Source of the DNA: Gammaproteobacteria bacterium
Lineage (GTDB): Bacteria > Pseudomonadota > Gammaproteobacteria > Steroidobacterales > Steroidobacteraceae
Assembly (NCBI GenBank): GCA_030040235.1
Contig: JASHUC010000117.1
Span: 1-32,455, forward strand
Direction: 5' to 3'
DNA: 32,455 bases
Shown: positions 7,200 to 14,523 of the stretch, in pieces
Numbering within the stretch: position 1 is the stretch's first letter
How the letters are laid out: each line of letters begins with the position of its first letter
The notes under the pieces: model-generated
The model's database searches: none
What the model saw: the letters and a program-made list of their open reading frames with translations, nothing else
Told to the model about the DNA's origin: nothing
Program-made: the position numbers and the translations under genes

Positions 7200-7301
7200 G
7201 GGGGTACGCGTGGGGTACGTACCCCCAAATCCGGAGTTGAACCCGCGACCAATGGGGTATGTGTCAAAGTTGAACTCCACATACCCCAACTTTATACCCC
7301 C
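7182..7301. repeat. Cluster of GGGGTA(C/T) motifs upstream of integrase
   Basis: Seven copies lie in 120 bp, in both orientations: direct at 7183-7189, 7201-7207, 7212-7218 and 7254-7260; inverted around 7219-7227, 7281-7287 and 7294-7300. The cluster overlaps the integrase start region next to the attachment site, and the same motif recurs at the left end. This is the expected position of integrase arm sites or excisionase sites; binding is inferred. Confidence 0.55.
7231..7243. repeat. Second tRNA T-arm-like segment inside the attachment region
   Basis: CCGGAGTTGAACC here is identical to 7440-7452 within the tRNA-Arg T-arm, and the following bases (GCGACC against GACGACC) also resemble it. 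It lies 209 bp inside the element. It could be a secondary core site, a trace of an earlier integration, or chance similarity to a common tRNA motif. Confidence 0.4.
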
Positions 7302-7429
7302 TGAACGAGCGTTGCCGGCAGCGACAGCGGTCGACGTGCCAAGACATCGATAGACGGTTTTATGCTGGTTTTCCAGGTGTTTTCGTGACGTCGAAGGACA
7401 TCGAAGGACGAGGCGAGACAGGTGGGGGT

Positions 7430-7451
7430 GCGCCCCCGGCCGGAGTTGAAC
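7430..7451. repeat. Right attachment site, 3' end of tRNA-Arg
   Basis: This is the 22-bp direct repeat partner of 764-785. It covers part of the T-arm and the 3' acceptor strand of the tRNA. The bases beyond it on the element side (7429-7428) make the tRNA end CAC instead of CCA. Confidence 0.9.
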
Positions 7452-7503
7452 CGACGACCTACCGCTTAGGAGGCGGTCGCTCTATCCACTGAGCTACGGG
7501 GGC
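7431..7503 (-). tRNA. tRNA-Arg (anticodon CCU)
   Basis: Read on the minus strand, the 73-nt molecule folds as a standard cloverleaf. The acceptor stem is GCCCCCG/CGGGGGC. U8 and A9 are followed by a D-arm starting GCTC. The anticodon arm ACCGC-CTCCTAA-GCGGT gives anticodon CCT. The T-arm is GTCGG-TTCAACT-CCGGC. Discriminator base 73 is G. The next bases are CAC, so the gene no longer encodes CCA and the end must be repaired by tRNA nucleotidyltransferase. A TACACT box (7521-7516) is a possible -10 element, but no good -35 box was found. Confidence 0.95.
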
Positions 7504-7561
7504 GCCGCAGGACACAGTGTACATTCACGCGCGCTCTCGCGCGGGCTGCACTTACAGCGCA

Positions 7562-7600
7562 GGCAAGCCTTCGCTTGCCGGTCAGGGCTCGAAGCCCTGA
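7562..7600 (-). terminator. Two adjacent hairpins at the end of the conjugation operon
   Basis: TCAGGGCT-CGA-AGCCCTGA (7582-7600) is a perfect 8-bp stem that includes the stop codon of the DUF5710 gene. GGCAAG-CCTTCG-CTTGCC (7562-7579) follows with a 6-bp stem. Their position between the last operon gene and the tRNA fits transcription termination, but neither has a T-run, so a rho-dependent or attenuating role is equally possible. Confidence 0.4.
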
Positions 7601-8157
7601 TCCCCATCCATGCACACTCTGCCCGAGAGCCGCTCGAGCGCGATCGCTCCCGCAGGCGCTCCCTTGACCATGAAGAATGCGCCGCCGGGCTCGCAATGCA
7701 GATAATAGTCCGCCTGCACCACCCGGCAACGCGGGCAATGGTTCGTGAGGCAGCGCCCATCGGCACTCTTGTTGTAGCCGAACCGAAAGAGGGGCCAGCG
7801 CTCGAGCTGCTGTCGCAGGGAGTCGTCGATCGCGGTGATGTTCGAAACGGTGAACTCCTCATATCGATCACCATCGACCCAGCCGCTGTGGCAGTAGATG
7901 GAGAGCACCTCGATTTCCGCGTGGCACCTCCAACAACGGGTGCGGGCCCGCGCCACACAGGCCTGATCCGACACGATCGAATACTCGGACTCGGACGAGC
8001 TCCCCGTCGGATCGCCATCTATCCAGCGGCGGTATGGCTGAGGATCTTGTAGCCGATCGATGTACCAGCACTTGCGCTCGGAGTCCCAAAGGGCCCCTCG
8101 CGCTCGTGCCTGAGCGCTCTCTTCCACTGGGACGTAGAGGTAGGTTCTATCGTGCAT
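7582..8157 (-). CDS. DUF5710 domain protein with zinc-ribbon-like cysteines
   Basis: The 191-residue protein opens with YLYVPVEESAQARARGALWD and RKCWYI. This matches the short DUF5710 module often fused to DNA-processing proteins on plasmids. The rest contains Cys pairs (CWRCHAEIEVLSIYC, then HCPRC), suggesting one or two metal-binding ribbons. No catalytic motif was recognised. ATG 8157 has GAGGA about 8 bp upstream; an alternative ATG at 8181 is less well supported. It is the last gene of the conjugation operon, 34 bp after the MOBQ relaxase, so a role in DNA transfer or in the recipient is possible but unproven. Confidence 0.65.
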   Translation of the reverse strand: MHDRTYLYVPVEESAQARARGALWDSERKCWYIDRLQDPQPYRRWIDGDPTGSSSESEYSIVSDQACVARARTRCWRCHAEIEVLSIYCHSGWVDGDRYEEFTVSNITAIDDSLRQQLERWPLFRFGYNKSADGRCLTNHCPRCRVVQADYYLHCEPGGAFFMVKGAPAGAIALERLSGRVCMDGDQGFEP

Positions 8158-8191
8158 ATGAGATCCTCGCTCCGGTTTCAATCTTCATCCC

Positions 8192-9421
8192 TCACAAGCC
8201 CAGACCGTAGTCATGCTCGTGTTGGCGTTCGTGCGGTTGCTCGGGTTCGCGATCCGGAGCCACGGCTCGATCCGGTCCAGTTAGAGCCGGCGCCTGTGAC
8301 GCGGTGCGTGGCGATGCGGGGCCAATCCCCGCTGACTTGCCGTATTGCCTGAGCCACTCTCGCGCCGCCTGACGCGCGAGCTCATCTGGAACCACTGCGG
8401 GGCCACGACCGTTCCGAGAGACATCTTCACGAGCGAGCGGCGCTGAGCTCTGGCGACCCATGTGCGGACCGGACGGTGCGATCGCTGGCGATTGGAAGCG
8501 CTGCCGCAGGGGTGCGCTCAGCGCGACCCACGCCTCTCGCGCGCGCGCCCGAAGCCGCGCCGCCAGATTCGCCCGCTCGGGCAAATTCGCGATCCGGCCT
8601 TCGTTCGGCCGCTCGGGCGGCTCGCGCCCGCTGGTCACCCCGCGGTGGGAGTCCGTGGCTGCGCTCGCGAGTCTTGCCCGGTACGCGGCTCGGACGCGCT
8701 CGGCAAGGAAGCTACGCTCCCCGCGCCGCTCGATGTGAAATGCCATGAGAGGCACACGCGGCGTCGCGGCTCGCGGGCTGCGCTCGGCGCCGGGGACGAC
8801 ACGGGCCGCAATGTGTGCGTTCTCGAGCTGCTGGTTCGCGAGCGTTGCCCAACGCTCGCGGATGGCTCGCGTCTCCTCCCGCCACCGGGGCAGCCCCAGA
8901 CGGTGACGTTCGGTCCCCGAGCGCTCGAGAGTTGTCTTCGGCCCCAACCCATCGGGCGTGATCTCCCGAGTCGTCGCGAGCAGGTGCGCGTGGAAATTGC
9001 GCGGATCTCCGCGGGGCGCGTGAATGGCGATGTCGATGGCGTTGCCGTACCGATCGGCGAGCTCCTGAGCGAAGCGGCGCGTGAGGAGCGTGCGCTGGCC
9101 GTGAGTGAGCTCATGCGGCAGCGCCACGACGAACTCCCGCGCAACACGCGCATTCCGGCGTCCCTCGGCGTGCTCAGCCGCGTTCCAGAGCGAGGCACGA
9201 TGACGCGCCCAGGTGAGCTCGCTTCCCGCCCGCGCAAGCTTCGCGGGCAACACGACTTCCTTGTGCATCACGTCGCGGCGGCGGTGGTGGTCGTAAACTG
9301 CCCCCGTGCGCTCGTCCCGGATGCGCTCTCCGGCGCGGTACGCTGCGGCGCTCGTCGCCCGGCTGCCGCGCTTGCCGCCGCTGCGGCCGAAGGTCTTCAT
9401 GCCGAGGTAGTAGATCGCCAC
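8192..9421 (-). CDS. mobA: MobA/MobL relaxase (MOBQ family)
   Basis: The 409-residue protein has the MobA/MobL signature. The N-terminal MAIYYLGMKTFGRSGGKR is followed by SAAAYRAGERIRDERTGAVYD, which carries the catalytic tyrosine region. REFVVALPHELT comes next, and the metal-binding NFHAHLLATTRE lies near residue 144. MOBQ relaxases nick oriT and pilot the DNA strand through a type IV channel. The C-terminal third is Arg/Pro-rich without a recognised domain. The start overlaps the end of the coupling-protein gene by 25 bp, so the two are translationally linked. It is unrelated in family to the relaxase of the small element on the other side of the tRNA. Confidence 0.9.
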   Translation of the reverse strand: MAIYYLGMKTFGRSGGKRGSRATSAAAYRAGERIRDERTGAVYDHHRRRDVMHKEVVLPAKLARAGSELTWARHRASLWNAAEHAEGRRNARVAREFVVALPHELTHGQRTLLTRRFAQELADRYGNAIDIAIHAPRGDPRNFHAHLLATTREITPDGLGPKTTLERSGTERHRLGLPRWREETRAIRERWATLANQQLENAHIAARVVPGAERSPRAATPRVPLMAFHIERRGERSFLAERVRAAYRARLASAATDSHRGVTSGREPPERPNEGRIANLPERANLAARLRARAREAWVALSAPLRQRFQSPAIAPSGPHMGRQSSAPLAREDVSRNGRGPAVVPDELARQAAREWLRQYGKSAGIGPASPRTASQAPALTGPDRAVAPDREPEQPHERQHEHDYGLGL

Positions 9422-10830
9422 GGGCTAGTCCGCAATGTGTCGGGACGCAGCCGGACCAGCATCCAATGCGGCGAGGAGGCGGTCTTCAGGTATCCCGTGA
9501 AATCCGCCAGCTGCTCGATTTCCGACGGCATGACCGCCACCTCCGTGGCATGCAGCTCGCTCACGTGGGTGGAGCGCCGTGGCGCGCGGGGGGACAGAAG
9601 CTGACCTATGTCTCGCGCGCGAGCGGTCTGACGCCGAATGATCTCGCGCTCGCCGATCAGGCGGGACGCAAACTGGGAGGTGCCGCCGTGCTCGCCCGCC
9701 GAGCAGCGCAGGATCAACGTGTTTGCGCAGTTTTCGATGATCGTCTGCGCTTCGCCGGCACCGTAGGTACTGGAGACCTGCGAGATCGACTGTAATCCGA
9801 GGACGCAACGACCACCGAATTTTCGCAAGCGCGCGAGCGCATCTTTGAGCCCGTCGATTGCGCCCAGGGCATCGAGCTCATCGATCACATACCAGAGGGG
9901 CGGGTTGTCGCGCCCCTCGTGCCGCAGCATGGCCTCGAGGATGGCGAGCCGGATCCAGGTGGCGATGATCGATCGCAAGGCCGCAATTTGGCTCGCCCGA
10001 TAGGGAATGAAGAGCACCCCTCGTCCTCCCGCCACCCATTGGCGCACGGAGAAGGCCGCGGCGCGCTGCCACTGGATGTACTCGAGCGCAGCGGCCGCCG
10101 ACACCGCGACCGAGCGGATCGAGCTGAACATGCGGGCGTTGTCGGGATGCAGGAACGGCTGCGCCGGCGTGCCGGCCAGGAAGCGGTGCAAATCTCCCGC
10201 GGAAGCCACGGCAAGCAGACGCCAGAGGGTCGCCACCTCGCGCCGACCCGTCTCGCTGCACCGTCTGAGGACTGCCGAGAGGAACGTGCGGGCATAGCCT
10301 CTCCACTCCTTTCCCGTCGCCTCCTCGGCCTCCGGAATCAGGCCACGGGCGAGCTCTTCATAGTCGAAGGGGCTTCGTGCCTCGGCGAAGGGATCCCATC
10401 TGAGCGAGTGAGGCTCGAACGGATTGAGGATCACATCGCCTCGGTAGCGATCGTAGAAGCCCTTGAGGTAGGCCCCGTCGGGATCGGCAATCACAGCGCG
10501 GTCGCCCCGCAGAAGTGCACCGCGCAGGAGCTCGCGAATGGCCGTGGACTTGCCCGTGCCGGTTGCGCCGATCAGTTTGAAATGCCGGGTTTCGTCCTCC
10601 GGATGCAAAACGGCGCCACCCAGGCGCACACGTGCGGATTGCCGGACTCGATATCTGCGAGGCGCCCGCGGGCTCATTCGCCGTGGCGCCTTCACAAGCG
10701 CCCCGCGCCGGTGAATTTCCCGGGCGACGCGGGGTCCAAGGTACGCTCTGGTAAGCCCACCGGCCGCCACAATCGCGGCGGCCGCCACCACCCAGAGCGG
10801 GCTCGCGGAGAGCAATGGCGAGACGAGCAC
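9397..10830 (-). CDS. virD4: VirD4/TraD-type coupling protein
   Basis: The 477-residue ATPase couples relaxase-bound DNA to the type IV channel at the inner membrane. A hydrophobic N-terminus (about residues 7-30) is followed by the Walker A motif GATGTGKST (residues 88-96) and VIADPDGAYLKGFYD. NPFEPHSLRWDPFAE follows, as in TrwB/TraD-type proteins. Walker B is LWYVIDELDALG near residue 313, and CVLGLQSISQVSSTYG lies after it. Only one clear transmembrane segment is predicted by eye, against two in most VirD4 proteins. The start is GTG 10830, just past the preceding stop. It is co-transcribed with virB11 upstream and the relaxase downstream. Confidence 0.88.
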   Translation of the reverse strand: MLVSPLLSASPLWVVAAAAIVAAGGLTRAYLGPRVAREIHRRGALVKAPRRMSPRAPRRYRVRQSARVRLGGAVLHPEDETRHFKLIGATGTGKSTAIRELLRGALLRGDRAVIADPDGAYLKGFYDRYRGDVILNPFEPHSLRWDPFAEARSPFDYEELARGLIPEAEEATGKEWRGYARTFLSAVLRRCSETGRREVATLWRLLAVASAGDLHRFLAGTPAQPFLHPDNARMFSSIRSVAVSAAAALEYIQWQRAAAFSVRQWVAGGRGVLFIPYRASQIAALRSIIATWIRLAILEAMLRHEGRDNPPLWYVIDELDALGAIDGLKDALARLRKFGGRCVLGLQSISQVSSTYGAGEAQTIIENCANTLILRCSAGEHGGTSQFASRLIGEREIIRRQTARARDIGQLLSPRAPRRSTHVSELHATEVAVMPSEIEQLADFTGYLKTASSPHWMLVRLRPDTLRTSPWRSTTSA

Positions 10831-10831
10831 C

Positions 10832-11278
10832 TCAGTTACCCTTTACGATGAGGTAATCCGACTGCGCGCCGTATGCCGGCGCCGCTCGCTCGACCCTCAC
10901 GCACAGCCGGCCTGCAGCGCCACACCGCCGCAGATCGATCCCACCTCCACGTCGCTCCAGAATCGCGATGCTTGCCTCGAGCCGATCGTGCTCCTCGTGC
11001 ATTCTCGAGAGCTCGGCATGCGACGGCAGCACGGTCGAAGCGATGGTGAATGGGATCGCCGAACATGCGCAAACGACTGCGACGGCCCAAAGCGCGATCC
11101 GCACGCTTGCCGCGCGCCGTACGGCCTCGAGCGCCTCGGCCGCGCGAAGACTCGCCGCGCCGAGAGCCTGGAATTCCTCCGCCAGCGCGCCCCGTATCTC
11201 CTGACGAACGACGAGATCGAGCTCGCGTAGCAGCAGCTGCGTAGCGGCCCGATCGTCGACCGCGGTTGCATCGCTCAT
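10832..11278 (-). CDS. Small membrane protein with coiled coil, between virB11 and virD4
   Basis: I do not recognise the family. The 148-residue protein has a helical N-terminus rich in Ala, Leu and Glu (residues 14-55), one transmembrane segment (about 61-82, IALWAVAVVCACSAIPF), then a charged helix likely to form a coiled coil (HEEHDRLEASIAILERR). The periplasmic tail has two cysteines (DLRRCGAAGRLC). ATG 11278 is preceded by an excellent GGAGGAG site, so the start is secure. The gene lies between virB11 and virD4. It could tether or regulate the coupling protein or relaxosome, which is inference from position only. Confidence 0.6.
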   Translation of the reverse strand: MSDATAVDDRAATQLLLRELDLVVRQEIRGALAEEFQALGAASLRAAEALEAVRRAASVRIALWAVAVVCACSAIPFTIASTVLPSHAELSRMHEEHDRLEASIAILERRGGGIDLRRCGAAGRLCVRVERAAPAYGAQSDYLIVKGN

Positions 11279-11313
11279 AAGCTCCTCCGCTTCGGGGCGC
11301 CCCGTCTGCCGCT

Positions 11314-12375
11314 TCAACGCCCGGGGCGGCGTTTCCGCGCGGGCTCGTACCAGATTTCCTTGATGAATCGCTCGTGATGCTCGACGCCGAACTGAATCAC
11401 GATGTCAACGAGCATGTAGAGCAGGCTCTTGATGTCCCGCCGCGCCAGCTCCGAGCCGGCGCGGCTCTGCTTGACGAGCAGTACCAGCTGCTCGAAGGCG
11501 AGCTCCGCCGATGCCGCGTGCACACTCGTGATGGATCCCGGATGGCCTGAATTAACGTTGCGCAGGTACTCGAAGGCCTCCTCCGAGCGCAGCTCCGCAA
11601 GCAGCACGCGGTCGGGTTTCATGCGCAGGCAGCACTCGAGAAGTTGCTTCGGCGTGACCCGGGCGCGGCCCTGATCGTCCTTGCTGTAGAACAGCCGAAC
11701 GTGGTTCGGATGTCCGTCGAGCACGAGCTCCCGCGCGTCCTCGATCGTGATCAGCCGCTCGTCCTCCGGGATCTCGCGGATGAGCGCCTTGGTCCAGGTC
11801 GTTTTGCCCGAACCGGTGGGGCCTGATACCAGGATGTTCCTGCGGCTTTGCACTGCAAGGCGCATGAAGCGCTCGTATTCGCCCGCCTGGAGCAGCGCGA
11901 GCAGCTCGGTCTCGATACGATCGAGAGCCTCGCCGGCGCGCCGCGTCGTGCGAAAAATGCCGCGCAGCGCCAGATCCTGGAGCGACCACAGCTCCGTTGA
12001 CGGACGCCGGATGGCTACGGCGACGGTATCGGCCGCCGTGGCAGGCGGTATCACGATTTGAATTCGCTCGCCGCTCGGCAAGGCCGCCGAGAGCAGCGGC
12101 ACCTGTTCGTCGATGCGCTGATTGCTGAAGTTCGCGACGAGCTTCGACAGGCGCAGGCACCAGTCGAAGTCGGCGAACTCGAGCGCCGCGCGCTCCCAGC
12201 CCGTACGGGTTTCCAGGAACGCCTCGCCCGGACTGTTGATGCACAGTTCGGTCACTTCACGCCTCGCAAGAAGAGGTCGCAACGGACGCAACGTCAAATC
12301 GAGCGCGGAGGTGTCCCCTGGCCGGCGGGTGGCGGCGGTGGCATCAGCGCTGTGGGGTCGCGGTGCGAAGTTCAT
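11314..12375 (-). CDS. virB11: VirB11 traffic ATPase
   Basis: The 353-residue protein is a hexameric secretion ATPase of the VirB11/GspE family. The N-terminal domain includes LLARREVTELCINSPGEAF. Walker A is GPTGSGKTT (residues 185-193). The Asp box is RLITIEDARELVL, Walker B-like sequence is LRMKPDRVLLAELRSEEAF, and the His box is GHPGSITSVHA. The protein acts on the cytoplasmic face with VirB4 and VirD4 to drive pilus assembly and substrate transfer. Its start overlaps the end of virB10 by 32 bp. No key residue appears to be missing. Confidence 0.93.
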   Translation of the reverse strand: MNFAPRPHSADATAATRRPGDTSALDLTLRPLRPLLARREVTELCINSPGEAFLETRTGWERAALEFADFDWCLRLSKLVANFSNQRIDEQVPLLSAALPSGERIQIVIPPATAADTVAVAIRRPSTELWSLQDLALRGIFRTTRRAGEALDRIETELLALLQAGEYERFMRLAVQSRRNILVSGPTGSGKTTWTKALIREIPEDERLITIEDARELVLDGHPNHVRLFYSKDDQGRARVTPKQLLECCLRMKPDRVLLAELRSEEAFEYLRNVNSGHPGSITSVHAASAELAFEQLVLLVKQSRAGSELARRDIKSLLYMLVDIVIQFGVEHHERFIKEIWYEPARKRRPGR

Positions 12376-13693
12376 ACACGGAGCGGAAATCGAGATCGCG
12401 CGCGACGAGCACTTGAATGCGATCGCCCTGGTTCTTCACCACGGTTGGCGGAACGCGCAACGTATCTTTGAGCACATCGGCGACCACATCCTGCGAGGCT
12501 GTTGGGTTGTAGATGATGGTGCTGCTCGTTGACTGAACCGCCGCTTCGGAGCCCGCGTCGATGATCGAGATGAGGATCGCGGCGCCGAAGCGCTCCCAGA
12601 AGTGACGCTCGACCTGTCCGGACAGGCCCGCGCGCCCGAGCTCGTCCGTGCCGGGCGATGCGAGTGGAATCACAACGCCGGTCGGTGTGCGCGCCTCGGT
12701 CCATAGGACGAACATGCGGGCACTACCCTGCTGCACCTCGCCGCGTGTCTCGCCCACGAGCTTCGATCCTCGCTCCAGCAGGACCACCTTGCCGTCGGCG
12801 CTGAACGTGTCGGTCGCGGTGATGCAGGTCGTCATCCCGGGAAGCGTCGAATCGATGGCCGTTTCCAACGTGCAATCGATGAACGCACCCTTCGGTAAAA
12901 GCAGGCGCTGGGTGGGCAGGACCCGCGCCGCGACGGCAGGTGTCGCAGTCGGCATGAGCAGCTCCGTGAGCTCGTCGGGGCGAGCCGAGTTGGTTGCGGA
13001 TCCAGAGTCAACCGGCGGCGCCGCTGCGGCACTCGCCTCGCCCGAGGACAAGGTGGTCGAGCCCGCCGCGGCGGCATCCGGCGCAGACACTCCGGGCGGC
13101 TCCGATTGACGAGCGAAAACGGGGCCCGAGAGGCGCCGCTCGAAGGCGTGCTGCGCCGGGCTCACGAGCGTGCCCTGTGGCTGCGGCGAGGGATTCCAAT
13201 TCCCGAGCGGCACCTGCGCCGGCGCCTCGCCCGGAGCAGCGCCAGGCCCCGTGAGCAGCGGCAGGGATTCGAGCCTGTGGGATGCCGTCGCCGAGATTGC
13301 GGAAGATGCCTGCCCGCTCGGCGGTGTGGCACTCGAAGCCGGCGCGCTCACGCTCGGTCCTGTGTCGTGGGCCAGGGGCGGCCCCAGAATCACGCCGAGC
13401 GATGGAAGCGGCATCTCAGCTTGCGCACGACTTGCCGCGAGAGCCTTGGCCCTCTCCGCCGCGTGCGCCGGCCTTCTGAGCGCGGCACTGTAGTACCACA
13501 CGAGCAGTCCGAATCCGAGCGCACAGATGAGCCCAACGGCCATGAGATTGCTCACGCGCGATTCGAGCGAGCGGACGCGGTGCACAGCCGCCGTGCTGCG
13601 TTCGCCCGGAACCGTAGCGAATGCCCCCTGAGGGGGGCCTGCCTCGGCGTTGAGCGCATCGGCGCGCGGCTCGAGGCGGTCAGAACGGCTCAT
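12344..13693 (-). CDS. virB10: VirB10 channel scaffold protein
   Basis: The 449-residue protein spans the envelope. A short cytoplasmic part is followed by one transmembrane helix (about residues 48-68, NLMAVGLICALGFGLLVWYY). A long Pro/Ala/Ser-rich periplasmic linker comes next, then the TrbI/VirB10 beta domain: LLLPKGAFIDCTLETAIDS, GKVVLLERGSKLVGE, FVLWTEARTPTGVVIPLASP and ILVARDLDFRSVYEL. VirB10 links the inner and outer membrane parts of the channel with VirB7 and VirB9. The gene starts in an ATGA overlap with virB9. Confidence 0.92.
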   Translation of the reverse strand: MSRSDRLEPRADALNAEAGPPQGAFATVPGERSTAAVHRVRSLESRVSNLMAVGLICALGFGLLVWYYSAALRRPAHAAERAKALAASRAQAEMPLPSLGVILGPPLAHDTGPSVSAPASSATPPSGQASSAISATASHRLESLPLLTGPGAAPGEAPAQVPLGNWNPSPQPQGTLVSPAQHAFERRLSGPVFARQSEPPGVSAPDAAAAGSTTLSSGEASAAAAPPVDSGSATNSARPDELTELLMPTATPAVAARVLPTQRLLLPKGAFIDCTLETAIDSTLPGMTTCITATDTFSADGKVVLLERGSKLVGETRGEVQQGSARMFVLWTEARTPTGVVIPLASPGTDELGRAGLSGQVERHFWERFGAAILISIIDAGSEAAVQSTSSTIIYNPTASQDVVADVLKDTLRVPPTVVKNQGDRIQVLVARDLDFRSVYELRTATPQR

Positions 13694-14523
13694 GGCACTG
13701 CCCCCTTGCGCACGCGCTCGACCGCAGGCGAGACGGTCCCCGACTCGAGCCGATCGCCCGAACCGGTGAAGCCCTTGTTGACGATGCAGCCCGTGAGTGC
13801 GCCCCGGCGAACGACGAAACGTCTCGCGACGCGGTGGATGACGATCTCACCTCCCTCGACATCGAAGTTGAGCAGCGATTCGCTTCCATCCTCGTTGCGC
13901 ACGAATACGGCCGGGAGCTCCGACTGCGCGGGAAACTGCAGCCGCGTGTGGACCCCATCATCCGAGGCGGCAACCGGCCTCAGGGCGGGAGCGCCGCAGT
14001 ACCAGTAGTCGAGATTCTGGGCGCGCGCGGCAGGGGCGCGCGCCAGGCGCTCCTCGATCGCCTCGTGAGCCACTTCCGCCTTCGATGCACTGGGCGGGGG
14101 ATATTCGAAGCGGACCGCATAGACCAGATCGGGATCGGCCTGGTTCGGCCGCGCGGCTGTCGCTGAGTAGTAGAAATGGTATTCGCGGCGATTGGTCAGA
14201 ACCGTGAGGTTCGTGCCCACGGAGGCCACACGCGGCTTCAGAAACAGATGATTGTCCTGCGCCAGGAAGGAGAGCCCCTCGATATCCCCGGCAGCGAGCC
14301 CAACGAAGGTTTCACCCCGCTCGAACTCGAGATCGATTTGAAATCCGACGAAGCCGTGAAGGCGATAGACCTCGTCGTCGCGATACGCAGCGGTTCGGAT
14401 TCGCGCATCGCCGTGGCCGCGGGAGGGGTAAACCTCGGCGCTGGCACAGAAGCTGTGGCATACGAGAAGCGCTGCCAACGCCGCTGGGAGCGGTCGCATC
14501 CGGCGTACTGCCCTTGCTCTCAT
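13690..14523 (-). CDS. virB9: VirB9 outer-membrane core protein
   Basis: The 277-residue secreted protein has a signal peptide (LPAALAALLVCHSFCASA). Its domains are characteristic of VirB9/CagX: a first beta domain with VYRLHGFVGFQIDLEFERGE, LKPRVASVGTNLTVLTNRR and YHFYYS, and a C-terminal domain with YWYCGAPALRPVAASDDG, TRLQFPAQSELPAVFV and FVVRRGALTGCIVNKGF. It forms the periplasmic/outer-membrane ring with VirB7 and VirB10. ATG 14523 overlaps the virB8 stop as ATGA, which sets the start; ATG 14499 is an alternative. Longer upstream frames are shadows of virB8. Confidence 0.92.
   Translation of the reverse strand: MRARAVRRMRPLPAALAALLVCHSFCASAEVYPSRGHGDARIRTAAYRDDEVYRLHGFVGFQIDLEFERGETFVGLAAGDIEGLSFLAQDNHLFLKPRVASVGTNLTVLTNRREYHFYYSATAARPNQADPDLVYAVRFEYPPPSASKAEVAHEAIEERLARAPAARAQNLDYWYCGAPALRPVAASDDGVHTRLQFPAQSELPAVFVRNEDGSESLLNFDVEGGEIVIHRVARRFVVRRGALTGCIVNKGFTGSGDRLESGTVSPAVERVRKGAVP

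Larger units (their letters stand above)
764..7451. mobile_element. Integrative mobilizable element in tRNA-Arg(CCU)
   Basis: The element is bounded by a 22-bp perfect direct repeat (764-785 and 7430-7451) that corresponds to the tRNA 3' end, giving a unit of 6,666 bp. It carries a tyrosine integrase with its start next to the tRNA, an AlpA/excisionase-like HTH protein, a MobC-like protein, a relaxase with an H-x-H motif, a toxin-antitoxin pair and one cargo gene. No coupling protein or mating-channel gene lies inside it, so it fits an element mobilised by another system. Both ends carry clustered GGGGTA motifs that may be integrase arm sites. The left half is visibly AT-richer than the chromosome to the right. 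The boundaries are direct sequence evidence; mobility is inferred. Confidence 0.88.

Noticed and set aside
8462..9604. 380-codon plus-strand frame
   Set aside because: It is antisense to the MOBQ relaxase, whose motifs are clear. The product is Arg-rich without domains.
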